NCBI GenBank assembly: GCA_012727625.1
Contig: JAAYGP010000002.1
Location: 1 to 11,883, forward strand
Reading direction: 5' to 3'
Length of the DNA: 11,883 bases
Origin: Clostridiaceae bacterium
GTDB lineage: Bacteria; Bacillota; Clostridia; DSM-8532
Shown: positions 6,411 to 11,883 of the stretch, piece by piece
Numbering within the stretch: position 1 is the stretch's first letter
Layout: each line of letters opens with the position of its first letter
Program-made: the position numbers and the translations under genes
Notes under the pieces: generated by a model
What the model saw: the letters and a program-made list of their open reading frames with translations, nothing else
Databases searched by the model: none
What the model was told of the DNA's origin: nothing

Positions 6411-6973
6411 TGCAAAGAAGGATTACAGTGCCTCTTGATGATGAGGTAATTAATACACTTAAGGCAGGAGATATGGTTCTTATTACAGGAACTATATATA
6501 CTGCGAGAGATGCGGCTCACAAAAAAATGATTGAGTTATTGCAGATGGGGAAGCCTCTGCCTTTTGACGTAAAAAACCAGGTTATATACTATGCAGGACC
6601 TTGCCCTGCTTCAGAAGGACTGGTTATTGGTTCCGCCGGGCCAACCACCAGCGGAAGAATGGATAAATATGCCCCCGCGTTAATAGAACTGGGTTTGAAG
6701 GGAATGATAGGAAAAGGACAGAGAGATGATAGTGTTGTAAAGGCAATGATAAAGCATGGCGCTGTCTGTTTTGGCGCTGTGGGAGGAGCGGCAGCTCTTA
6801 TCTCAAAAAGCGTAAAGGCGCAGGAAATAATAGCATTTGAAGAACTGGGCACTGAAGCTGTCAGACGGCTTGAGGTTGTTGATTTTCCGGCTATTGTCGT
6901 TATAGACAGATATGGAAACAACCTCTACGTAAGCGGACGGGAGCAATTCGCAAGGATGGATGACAGGCGCTGA
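6410..6973 (+). CDS. Fe-S type hydro-lyase beta subunit (TtdB/fumarase class I C-terminal type)
   Basis: In two-subunit class I fumarases and L-tartrate dehydratases the alpha subunit holds the catalytic [4Fe-4S] cluster and this beta subunit supplies part of the active site; the reaction is hydration or dehydration of a dicarboxylic acid such as fumarate/malate. Seen in 187 aa: GTIYTARDAAHKKM (27-40), YYAGPCPAS (60-68), GSAGPTTSGRMDKYAP (74-89), MIGKGQ (99-104), GAVGGAAALI (122-131) and LEVVDFPAIVVIDRYGNNLYV (154-174), all family signatures, full length. It starts inside the trmN6 stop codon (AAAGGGG upstream). The alpha subunit that normally precedes it is not in this window, so either it is elsewhere in the genome or this copy has another partner. 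Confidence 0.88.
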   Translation: MQRRITVPLDDEVINTLKAGDMVLITGTIYTARDAAHKKMIELLQMGKPLPFDVKNQVIYYAGPCPASEGLVIGSAGPTTSGRMDKYAPALIELGLKGMIGKGQRDDSVVKAMIKHGAVCFGAVGGAAALISKSVKAQEIIAFEELGTEAVRRLEVVDFPAIVVIDRYGNNLYVSGREQFARMDDRR

Positions 6974-7028
6974 TTTTCTTAAAGCAACTTAATAATAACG
7001 GATTGAAAAATAAAATGTAAATCATAAG

Positions 7029-7062
7029 TCTTGTTAAATCAATGCTCACAAGAGATATTTTT
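7029..7062 (+). terminator. Weak terminator-like hairpin after the hydro-lyase gene
   Basis: Stem TCTTGT (7029-7034) / ACAAGA (7048-7053), 13-nt loop, then GATATTTTTATC. Short and AT-rich; at best a weak terminator. A further CAGGAG plus ATG at 7077 leads only to Met-Pro-stop, so no gene is called. Confidence 0.3.
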
Positions 7063-7112
7063 ATCAGGAGTTTTTAATGCCTTGAATTCTTTTTGATGTG
7101 AAGACTTCAGGA

Positions 7113-7147
7113 ATAAAACCGGGGAAAGCAAACAGGCCTGGTTTTAT
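7113..7147. other. 11-bp hairpin in the leader of the MinD-like gene
   Basis: ATAAAACCGGG (7113-7123) pairs with CCTGGTTTTAT (7137-7147), one G-U, 13-nt loop. No T-tract follows the stem, so a terminator is doubtful. It sits 32 nt before the ATG of the ATPase gene and may shape its 5' UTR. Confidence 0.4.
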
Positions 7148-7179
7148 GAACTTATATTAATAGTAAAGGAAAATCGGAT

Positions 7180-7854
7180 ATGGAAATAATTAAAAAACGG
7201 ATTCATATAGTAACTGGTCATTACGGCAGCGGGAAATCTGAAATTTCCGTAAATTTGGCTGTTGAATTATCTGAAACCGAAAAAAATATTGTTTTTGCGG
7301 ACATGGATATTATCAATCCATATTTTAGAAGCAATGAGGCAAAAAGCATTCTTGAAAACCACGGTATTTCAGTAATAACAACAAAATATGCAAATACCAA
7401 TGTTGACATACCTGCCTTAACCGGTGAGTTGAGCAGGTATCTGGCTGATAAAAACACAACTCTTGTAATGGACGTTGGTGGAGATGATGCCGGGGCCAGG
7501 GTTGTGGGAAGATATAGAAATGAGATTACGTCGGATGATGCCATAATGTATTTTGTGATAAACTGTTTCAGACCTGAAACCAAAACCATTGATGGTGTCT
7601 TAAAAATTCTTGATGAAGTTAAAAACGCGTCCGGAATGGAGGTCGGGGCACTTATCAATAACAGCCATCTTTTGGATAAAACCACAGGTTCAGATATTGA
7701 AAAAGGAATGGAGTTTGCTTATGAGGTATCCATGAAAACTGGTATCCCGATTGCTTTCCATGCTGTTATGAAAGCTGATTTTGCAAAATTAAGCTCTCCG
7801 GTTGTTGAAACTGTTCTGTGGATGGATAAATATATGGGTGTATACAATTTTTGA
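7180..7854 (+). CDS. MinD/ParA/CobQ-like P-loop ATPase
   Basis: SIMIBI-class ATPase of 224 aa with the CobQ/CobB/MinD/ParA nucleotide-binding fold. Seen: P-loop GHYGSGKS at 13-20, FADMDIINPYFR (39-50, the A'/switch I segment), MDVGGDDAGARVVGRY (97-112, Walker B/switch II region), then VINCFRPET and GALINNSH strands of the fold. The ParA/MinD signature lysine (second residue of GKGGxGK) is His14 here, so the usual lysine-mediated ATP sandwich dimer is not expected. Proteins of this type often sit beside ferredoxin-dependent 2-oxoacid oxidoreductase genes in Clostridia (recalled, not checked), suggesting a role in maturation or regulation of that enzyme. This link is inference. Start: AAAGGA 9-10 nt before the ATG. 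Confidence 0.8.
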   Translation: MEIIKKRIHIVTGHYGSGKSEISVNLAVELSETEKNIVFADMDIINPYFRSNEAKSILENHGISVITTKYANTNVDIPALTGELSRYLADKNTTLVMDVGGDDAGARVVGRYRNEITSDDAIMYFVINCFRPETKTIDGVLKILDEVKNASGMEVGALINNSHLLDKTTGSDIEKGMEFAYEVSMKTGIPIAFHAVMKADFAKLSSPVVETVLWMDKYMGVYNF

Positions 7855-7997
7855 AAGATGACCAGTCAGGTAAGGATTTATTTAAAAATGCAGCCGGGGA
7901 ATTTGTGAACGGAATGGATAGCCGCCAAAGAAGCATCTCATTTCTATATTTCAGGGAAGAATCAATCATATCATCCGGCAATGCCGCTAATGCCTAA
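7851..7997 (+). CDS. Doubtful 48-codon ORF overlapping the ATPase stop
   Basis: A TTG at 7851 overlaps the TGA of the ATPase gene and opens a 48-codon frame whose product is soluble and protein-like (LKDDQSGKDLFKNAAGEF... ending SSGNAANA). There is no clear ribosome binding site and no family is recognised. It could be a small coupled protein, or the remnant of a larger gene broken by the changes in the following spacer. Kept only because the composition looks more coding than the bases after it. Confidence 0.2.
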   Translation: MKDDQSGKDLFKNAAGEFVNGMDSRQRSISFLYFREESIISSGNAANA

Positions 7998-8134
7998 ACA
8001 TTTGTCTTATTGCATTTTTGCTCAAACAGTCTGCTTGCTATTCCTCGCTTCTCTTTATACATCTCTAAGCTTCATTCCGCTGAAGTTTCCTCCTATTGCA
8101 CAATATCTTTCAACAGAACCTGTGGACAGTAGCC
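7998..8134. other. Gene-less spacer with structured, possibly minus-strand RNA-like sequence
   Basis: No credible gene. On the minus strand it reads AGGAGG, a stem CTTCA/TGAAG (plus strand 8070-8085), then a purine-rich stretch and AAGCA/TGTTT pairing that needs a G-U wobble only on the minus strand. At 8114-8122 CAGAACCTG followed by GACAGTAGCC (8125-8134) resembles the right half of the inverted-repeat element that follows. The sequence looks like an intergenic dispersed repeat or decayed insertion, not coding DNA. Confidence 0.35.
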
Positions 8135-8198
8135 GTCATTGTTCAATACCCGGGGCGGCTTTGGCAGAACCTGAGCCAGGCAGGGTGTGAACAGTAAC
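8135..8198. repeat. Diverged second copy of the palindromic mini-element
   Basis: Positions 8168-8198 match 2648-2678 at 27 of 31 bases, including the full terminal repeat GGGTGTGAACAGTAAC. A worn left end, GTCATTGTTCAATACCC, is at 8135-8151. The flanking octamers (8127-8134 and 8199-8206) do not match, so this insertion is either older or rearranged. It lies in the spacer between the ATPase gene and the oxidoreductase promoter. Confidence 0.6.
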
Positions 8199-8238
8199 CA
8201 CCGGTCAGAGCCTGCGGTGAGAAATAATGCCGGCATAA

Positions 8239-8267
8239 TTGCATTAATATAAAATGTTGTGTATAAT
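8239..8267 (+). promoter_or_regulatory. Sigma-A promoter of the 2-oxoacid oxidoreductase operon
   Basis: TTGCAT (8239-8244), 17-nt spacer, perfect TATAAT (8262-8267). A start near 8274 gives an AT-rich leader of about 90 nt before the delta-subunit gene. It is the best promoter upstream of the operon, and separates it from the ATPase gene by transcription. Confidence 0.7.
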
Positions 8268-8365
8268 CTATAAGTTGTAAGGATTTTTGAGGTCGATTTT
8301 TAAATATATAATTTTTTGGTATTTAAGTTTTTCATATGCTTAAGCCAGTGGAAAGGGAGAAATAA

Positions 8366-8572
8366 ATGGCACAGGTAACATTTATCACAGACAAGTGCAA
8401 GGGCTGTGCATTATGTGTACATGCCTGCCCGAAGCATATCATAAAAATGAACGAACAAAGCCTGAATGAAAAAGGATATCATCCGGCGGAAATTACAGAT
8501 ATGGATAAATGCATCGGTTGTGCATTTTGTGCGACAATATGTCCGGACTGTGTTATTATAGTTGAAAAGTAA
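8366..8572 (+). CDS. 2-oxoacid:ferredoxin oxidoreductase, delta (ferredoxin-like) subunit
   Basis: A 68-residue protein with two [4Fe-4S] motifs: Cys11-x2-Cys14-x2-Cys17-x3-Cys21-Pro and Cys49-x2-Cys52-x2-Cys55-x3-Cys59-Pro. The N-terminus MAQVTFITDKCKGC and spacing match the delta subunits (KorD/VorD/PorD type) that carry electrons from the catalytic subunits to free ferredoxin. Start ATG has GGGAG upstream, and 12 nt separate its stop from the alpha gene, so it is the first gene of the operon. Being slightly longer than the free ferredoxin at 5291-5461 and sitting in this operon supports a subunit role. Confidence 0.9.
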   Translation: MAQVTFITDKCKGCALCVHACPKHIIKMNEQSLNEKGYHPAEITDMDKCIGCAFCATICPDCVIIVEK

Positions 8573-8584
8573 AGGAGGCACCAA

Positions 8585-9655
8585 ATGGGTCAAAGGTTAT
8601 TGATGAAAGGGAATGAAGCAATTGCGGAGGCTGCCATCAGAGCGGGGTGCTTTCACTATTTTGGTTACCCAATCACTCCACAGACAGAGATAGCTCATTA
8701 TATGGCAAAAAAACTGCCAAAGGTTGGTGGCGTGTTTCTGCAGGCGGAAAGTGAAATTGCTGCCGTTAACATGGTATATGGAGCAGGAAGCACGGGAATC
8801 AGGGTTATGACATCTTCCTCCAGCCCCGGTATAAGTCTTAAACAGGAAGGCTTGTCATATATGGCGGGTTCTCAGGTACCGGCTGTTGTTGTCAACATTG
8901 TACGCGCGGGCCCGGGACTTGGCGGCATACAACCTGCCCAGTGTGATTATTTTCAGGCATGTAAAGGCGGCGGGCATGGAGATTACAGGCAAATAGTACT
9001 GGCGCCGTCAAGTGTGCAGGAGCTTTATGAACTGACTGTTGAAGCTTTTAATCTGGCCGATCGGTACCGCATTGTCGTAATGATTTTAGGTGACGGTATT
9101 CTGGGGCAAATGATGGAAGTGGTTGAATTCAGGGACAAAGAGGAAATTGCCGATATTGAAAAACCATGGGCTGTTACGGGCCATGGCGGAAAACGCAAGC
9201 AAAATGTAATCACCTCAATACATTTAGACCCTGCGGTTCTTGAAAAAATGAACCAGAATCTTCAGGATAAATACAGACTGATTACGGAGAACGAATGCCG
9301 TTATGAGCTTTACAACAGCGAAGATGCAGAAGTTTTCATAGTTGCTTACGGTACTGTGGCGAGAATTGCAAAGAGTATCATAGAAATGGCAAAGAATGAA
9401 GGCCTTAAAGTAGGGCTTATACGTCCGATAACATTGTGGCCCTTTCCTCAGGAAGCATTTGACAAGGTTAAGGACAGGGCAAAGGCTTTCCTGACTGTTG
9501 AAATGAGCTCCGGGCAGATGATTGAGGATGTAAGGCTGGCTGTTAACGGAACAGGACCTGTGTATTTCCACGGGAGAATGGGAGGCATGGTTCCGAACAA
9601 ATTTGATATTTTAGCACAAATAAAGGAAATTTACAGCCGGCATATCAACTCTTAG
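8585..9655 (+). CDS. vorB: 2-oxoacid:ferredoxin oxidoreductase alpha subunit, VorB-like
   Basis: Alpha subunit (356 aa) of the CoA-, TPP- and ferredoxin-dependent enzyme that decarboxylates 2-oxoacids; best fit is 3-methyl-2-oxobutanoate (2-oxoisovalerate) oxidoreductase, used in branched-chain amino acid breakdown or reductive synthesis. Seen: MKGNEAIAEAAIRAGC, GYPITPQTEIAHYMA (27-41), QAESEIAAVNMVYGA (53-67), MTSSSSPGISLKQEGLSYMAG (75-95), GPGLGGIQPAQCDYFQACKGGGHGDYR (109-135), then a transketolase C-terminal-like domain from about 250 (VFIVAYGTVARIAKSI). These strings resemble VorB more than pyruvate enzymes, but 2-oxoglutarate (KorA) cannot be ruled out. AAGGAGG precedes the ATG. Confidence 0.88.
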   Translation: MGQRLLMKGNEAIAEAAIRAGCFHYFGYPITPQTEIAHYMAKKLPKVGGVFLQAESEIAAVNMVYGAGSTGIRVMTSSSSPGISLKQEGLSYMAGSQVPAVVVNIVRAGPGLGGIQPAQCDYFQACKGGGHGDYRQIVLAPSSVQELYELTVEAFNLADRYRIVVMILGDGILGQMMEVVEFRDKEEIADIEKPWAVTGHGGKRKQNVITSIHLDPAVLEKMNQNLQDKYRLITENECRYELYNSEDAEVFIVAYGTVARIAKSIIEMAKNEGLKVGLIRPITLWPFPQEAFDKVKDRAKAFLTVEMSSGQMIEDVRLAVNGTGPVYFHGRMGGMVPNKFDILAQIKEIYSRHINS

Positions 9656-9668
9656 GTTTTAAGCCGGT

Positions 9669-9690
9669 GCGTTAACAATTGCAGTTAAGC
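9669..9690 (+). other. Small hairpin between alpha and beta genes
   Basis: GCGTTAAC (9669-9676) pairs with GTTAAGC (9684-9690) with one bulged G and a 7-nt loop, within the only sizeable gap (68 nt) of the operon. It may tune relative expression or mRNA stability; too short to say more. Confidence 0.25.
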
Positions 9691-9723
9691 AAACGGTTCA
9701 GAAAAAATAACGGAGGTAATAAA

Positions 9724-10470
9724 ATGGCTATAATTTTTCAAAAACCAAAAGCCTTAAAAGATACATCAATGCACTATTGCCCGGGTTGTACCCATGGCAT
9801 TGCCCACCGGCTTGTAGCCGAAGCAATGGATGAGCTTAACATAGAGGGTGATACAATCGGCATTGCTTCAGTGGGATGCTCATATAACAGCTATGATTAT
9901 TTCGGCTGCGATATGATACAATGCCCCCATGGGCGTGCGCCTGCCGTGGCTACCGGTGTAAAGCGAAGTAATCCGGATAAGATAGTTTTCACCTACCAGG
10001 GAGACGGTGATCTGGCCGCCATAGGAACGGCTGAAATTATTCATGCTGCAGCCCGTGGTGAAAATATAACGGTTATATTCATTAATAATACAATTTACGG
10101 TATGACATCGGGTCAGATGGCTCCAACGACACTGTTAAACCAGTTTTCAACCACAACACCCTATGGACGCCAGGCTGACCTTCACGGCTTTCCCATAAAA
10201 GTATGCGAAATGCTTGCGACACTTGAGGGTGCCGCATATATAGAACGGGTATCATTACATGATGTAAAGCATATACGGAAAGCAAAGGAAGCGGTTAAAA
10301 AGGCTTTTAAGGTTCAGCAGCAAAAAAAAGGTTTTTCATTGGTTGAACTGTTATCCACATGTCCGACAAACTGGGGGTTAAATCCTGTAGAAGCGTTGAA
10401 CCGTATCAGGGATGAAATGATTCCTAATTATCCCCTTGGAGTATTTAGAGGAGAAAGTTTGGAGGTATAG
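9724..10470 (+). CDS. 2-oxoacid:ferredoxin oxidoreductase beta (TPP-binding) subunit
   Basis: Beta subunit of 248 aa that binds thiamine pyrophosphate and the cluster next to it. Seen: HYCPGCTHGIAHRL with Cys19 and Cys22, GCSYNSYDYFGCDMIQCPHGRAPAVATG (51-78), the TPP/Mg motif GDGDLAAIGTAEIIHAAARGENITVIFINNTIYGMTSGQ (93-131, GDGD then NN). Another in-frame start, TTG at 9679, would add 15 residues, but GGAGG 7 nt before the ATG at 9724 and the usual N-terminus IIFQKPKALKDTSMHYCPGC fix the start at 9724. Only 3 nt separate its stop from the gamma gene. Confidence 0.9.
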   Translation: MAIIFQKPKALKDTSMHYCPGCTHGIAHRLVAEAMDELNIEGDTIGIASVGCSYNSYDYFGCDMIQCPHGRAPAVATGVKRSNPDKIVFTYQGDGDLAAIGTAEIIHAAARGENITVIFINNTIYGMTSGQMAPTTLLNQFSTTTPYGRQADLHGFPIKVCEMLATLEGAAYIERVSLHDVKHIRKAKEAVKKAFKVQQQKKGFSLVELLSTCPTNWGLNPVEALNRIRDEMIPNYPLGVFRGESLEV

Positions 10471-10473
10471 AAA

Positions 10474-11013
10474 ATGGTTCATGAAATTATATTGGCAGGA
10501 TTTGGCGGTCAGGGAATATTGTCGGCAGGAAGAATTATGGCATATGCCGGAATGCTTGACGGTAAACAGGTTTCATGGCTTCCGTCCTACGGGCCGGAGA
10601 TGAGAGGCGGAACAGCCAACAGCAGTGTTGTTATTTCCGACAAGCCTGTTGATTCACCGGTCTTAAACAGTGCAGGTTCAATCATTGTAATGAATAAACC
10701 GTCCCTTGAGAAATTTGAAAGCTGGGTTGATAAAGGCGGTATAATAATAATAGACAGCTCAATAGTAAATAAAGACGTATCAAGAAAGGATATAAAATCT
10801 TTCAGGATACCTGCAACGAAAATAGCTTCTGAAATGGGTAATATGGCCTTTGCAAATATTATACTTTTAGGTAAGCTTATAGCTGAAAAAGGAACGGTTT
10901 CCGTTGAGAACTTTAAAAAAGCGCTTTATGCGGTCCTGCCGGAAAGAAAGCACAACCTGATTCCAATGGAAATGGAAGCGTTAAAAACCGGTATGGAATA
11001 TAATGAAGTTTAA
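10474..11013 (+). CDS. 2-oxoacid:ferredoxin oxidoreductase gamma subunit
   Basis: Gamma subunit of 179 aa. Seen: the nucleotide-binding-like glycine loop ILAGFGGQGILSAGRI (6-21), SYGPEMRGGTANSSVVIS (38-55) that lines the CoA site, then VMNKPSLEKFE and ATKIASEMGNMAFANIILLGKL, all family marks. GGAGG of its ribosome binding site overlaps the end of the beta gene. Completes the delta-alpha-beta-gamma order that is common in Clostridia for VorDBAC-type enzymes. Confidence 0.9.
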   Translation: MVHEIILAGFGGQGILSAGRIMAYAGMLDGKQVSWLPSYGPEMRGGTANSSVVISDKPVDSPVLNSAGSIIVMNKPSLEKFESWVDKGGIIIIDSSIVNKDVSRKDIKSFRIPATKIASEMGNMAFANIILLGKLIAEKGTVSVENFKKALYAVLPERKHNLIPMEMEALKTGMEYNEV

Positions 11014-11077
11014 AAGTTGTTATCACCTGTATTCTTAAAGCGCCCCATCTCCCAAGGCCTGGGAAGTCTTAACAGAA

Positions 11078-11098
11078 TAAAGCGGCACAGCCGCTTTA
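11078..11098. terminator. Bidirectional terminator between the oxidoreductase operon and queT
   Basis: Stem TAAAGCGGC (11078-11086) / GCCGCTTTA (11090-11098), 9 bp with loop ACA, lying between two converging genes. T-rich tracts are only moderate on both sides (AAATTTAAG on plus, TTCTGTT on minus), so strength is uncertain. A second small stem TCCCA/TGGGA (11050-11064) lies just upstream. Confidence 0.6.
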
Positions 11099-11147
11099 AA
11101 TTTAAGATTTCCCTATGCCGGATCTCTTTGAAAACAGGCATTAAAAC

Positions 11148-11657
11148 TCAATTTTTTGGCAGGTTTTCCGAATTTTCCGGGTAATCTGTTAAATTTCTCT
11201 TTTTAAAAACAAAAAGCAATGGAAGCCCAAGGGCGTAGCATGCGATTAACTGGCCCAGCGCAACCCAGCCAATGCTTGCAATAAGAGGAATTTCCTGAAG
11301 ATATATATATTTTAAGTAAGTTCCCACTATAAGGGCATTTACAATAACGGGAGGCAATGGAACAAGAAACGTATATTTTCTCAGAAAGCGTGATAAAACC
11401 GCAGCAATTAAAGTAGCAAGGCTTCCGAAAATAATGTCCACCGGTCCGAAGCCTCCGAGTATATTTGATACAATGCATCCGACAAACAATCCGGGAATTG
11501 AAGAGATGTACAGGGCAGGCAGTACAGTTAATGCCTCTGATACACGTATCTGAAATATAATATGCCCAAAGCTGACAGGCGCAAACAGCATGGTCAATGC
11601 AGTGTAGGCGGCAGCTATAAGCGCTGCTCTTGCAACAAATATTAAATTTTTATTCAT
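11148..11657 (-). CDS. queT: QueT family queuosine-precursor transporter (ECF S component)
   Basis: Membrane substrate-binding (S) component of an energy-coupling-factor transporter for preQ1/preQ0 or another queuosine precursor; it needs the shared EcfA-EcfA'-EcfT module, not in this window. Seen in 169 aa: about five to six hydrophobic segments (roughly 8-28, 44-67, 74-92, 96-114, 127-151), QIRVSEALTVLPALY (36-50), PGLFVGCIVSNILGGFGPVDIIFGSLATLIAA (55-86) and PLPPVIVNALIVG (100-112), typical of QueT. The C-terminal tail is polar. GGAGG lies 6 nt before the ATG. The riboswitch-like leader directly upstream supports the substrate. Confidence 0.88.
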   Translation of the reverse strand: MNKNLIFVARAALIAAAYTALTMLFAPVSFGHIIFQIRVSEALTVLPALYISSIPGLFVGCIVSNILGGFGPVDIIFGSLATLIAAVLSRFLRKYTFLVPLPPVIVNALIVGTYLKYIYLQEIPLIASIGWVALGQLIACYALGLPLLFVFKKRNLTDYPENSENLPKN

Positions 11658-11663
11658 AATAAT

Positions 11664-11720
11664 CCTCCGTAGTTTTGTTTTGGGCGCAAATGCACCCGGC
11701 CAGGATTTTGCGAACTGGCC
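11664..11720 (-). promoter_or_regulatory. preQ1-I-like riboswitch controlling queT, with an extra hairpin
   Basis: Read on the minus strand: P1 stem GGCCAG/CTGGCC (11715-11720 and 11698-11703) closes the loop TTCGCAAAATC (11704-11714), close to the GG-UUCGnA...AUCC form of known preQ1-I aptamers; the A-rich tail AAAACAAAACTA (11670-11681) then runs into CGGAGG (11664-11669). The loop UUCG can pair with the tail CGGA (one G-U), making the expected pseudoknot and covering the Shine-Dalgarno, so ligand would shut off translation. Unusual: a 16-nt hairpin GGGTGC/GCGCCC with loop ATTT (11682-11697) lies between P1 and the tail. Position in front of queT is typical. Class assignment is by eye. Confidence 0.6.
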
Positions 11721-11729
11721 ATAATCTTG

Positions 11730-11758
11730 ATTGTAGCACGGGTGCAGTTAAATTGCAA
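11730..11758 (-). promoter_or_regulatory. Sigma-A promoter of queT
   Basis: On the minus strand TTGCAA (11753-11758), exact 17-nt spacer, TACAAT (11730-11735). Predicted start near 11723, about 3 nt ahead of the aptamer P1 stem. The spacer contains GCAC/GTGC (11736-11745). Confidence 0.7.
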
Positions 11759-11883
11759 ATTCATTATGACTAAAGCAGCTCTGAAGAGTAAAAGTTCTAA
11801 AACTCATTTACATTGCTCAAATTTATATCCCATTAATGTAATATATTGGTATCAGTCCTTTTTTATTTTTGCCGGGAAGGCTA
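11759..11883. other. Gene-less window end
   Basis: No supported gene. Short frames on the minus strand open to the window edge (one ends PIYYINGI, another AFPAKIKKD) could be the tail of a gene beyond the window, but are too short to judge. Confidence 0.4.

Noticed and set aside
7077..7085. CAGGAG followed by ATG-CCT-TGA, possible decayed gene start
   Set aside because: Only two codons; no continuing frame with recognisable protein.
7766..7981. 71-codon minus-strand frame overlapping the ATPase 3' end
   Set aside because: Partly antisense to a real gene, no ribosome binding site; the plus strand of the non-overlapping part looks more protein-like.
7981..8190. 69-codon plus-strand frame with hydrophobic, Ser/Leu/Pro-rich product
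   Set aside because: No ribosome binding site, no family resemblance, and it runs through the repeat element; it appears to be the complement of the structured purine-rich block.
9679..9723. TTG start giving a 15-residue longer oxidoreductase beta subunit
   Set aside because: The GGAGG site and family N-terminus point to the ATG at 9724; the extension (MQLSKRFRKNNGGNK) is translated leader including the Shine-Dalgarno itself.
1..11883. Search for CRISPR arrays, tRNA/rRNA genes, phage or defence modules
   Set aside because: No regularly spaced repeats, no tRNA-like cloverleaf, no integrase, transposase or toxin-antitoxin pair seen; the AlbA_2-type protein alone does not make a defence system.

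Overview
The window looks like chromosomal DNA of an anaerobic, spore-forming-type Firmicute (class Clostridia, most like the cellulolytic Ruminiclostridium/Acetivibrio groups; this placement is inference). The reasons are moderate-to-low GC, AGGAGG-type ribosome binding sites, a Bacillus/Clostridium-style yaaO-yaaR-holB-yaaT-yabB gene neighbourhood, and several ferredoxin-linked oxygen-sensitive enzymes.

Layout. (1) 1-792: 3' part of an AlbA_2/GHKL-type ATP-binding protein cut by the window start. (2) 944-6973: an Orn/Lys/Arg decarboxylase (YaaO-like), YaaR, DNA polymerase III delta' (HolB), the PSP1/RicT protein (YaaT), an 8-cysteine ferredoxin too short for a usual ORF cutoff, a tRNA1(Val) A37 N6-methyltransferase family protein (YabB/TrmN6) and, overlapping it by one base, an Fe-S hydro-lyase beta subunit with no alpha subunit in view. 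Compared with B. subtilis, tmk, yaaQ and yabA are missing from this cluster. (3) 7180-11013: a MinD/ParA-like ATPase, a roughly 500-bp disturbed spacer, then a promoter and a tight four-gene operon for a 2-oxoacid:ferredoxin oxidoreductase (delta ferredoxin, alpha VorB-like, beta TPP-binding, gamma). This complex oxidatively decarboxylates a 2-oxoacid, probably 2-oxoisovalerate, to its acyl-CoA and reduces ferredoxin. (4) 11148-11758, minus strand: a QueT-family queuosine-precursor transporter preceded by a preQ1-I-like riboswitch and a very good sigma-A promoter.

The most notable non-coding structures are two. A 57-bp palindromic mini-element sits at 2622-2678, with 16-bp terminal inverted repeats flanked exactly by an 8-bp direct repeat; that repeat is the Shine-Dalgarno of yaaR, so the insertion duplicated the ribosome binding site. 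A diverged second copy lies at 8135-8198. The other is the preQ1-I-like aptamer, which carries an extra hairpin between P1 and the A-rich tail. No CRISPR array, rRNA, tRNA, phage genes or defence island were seen.
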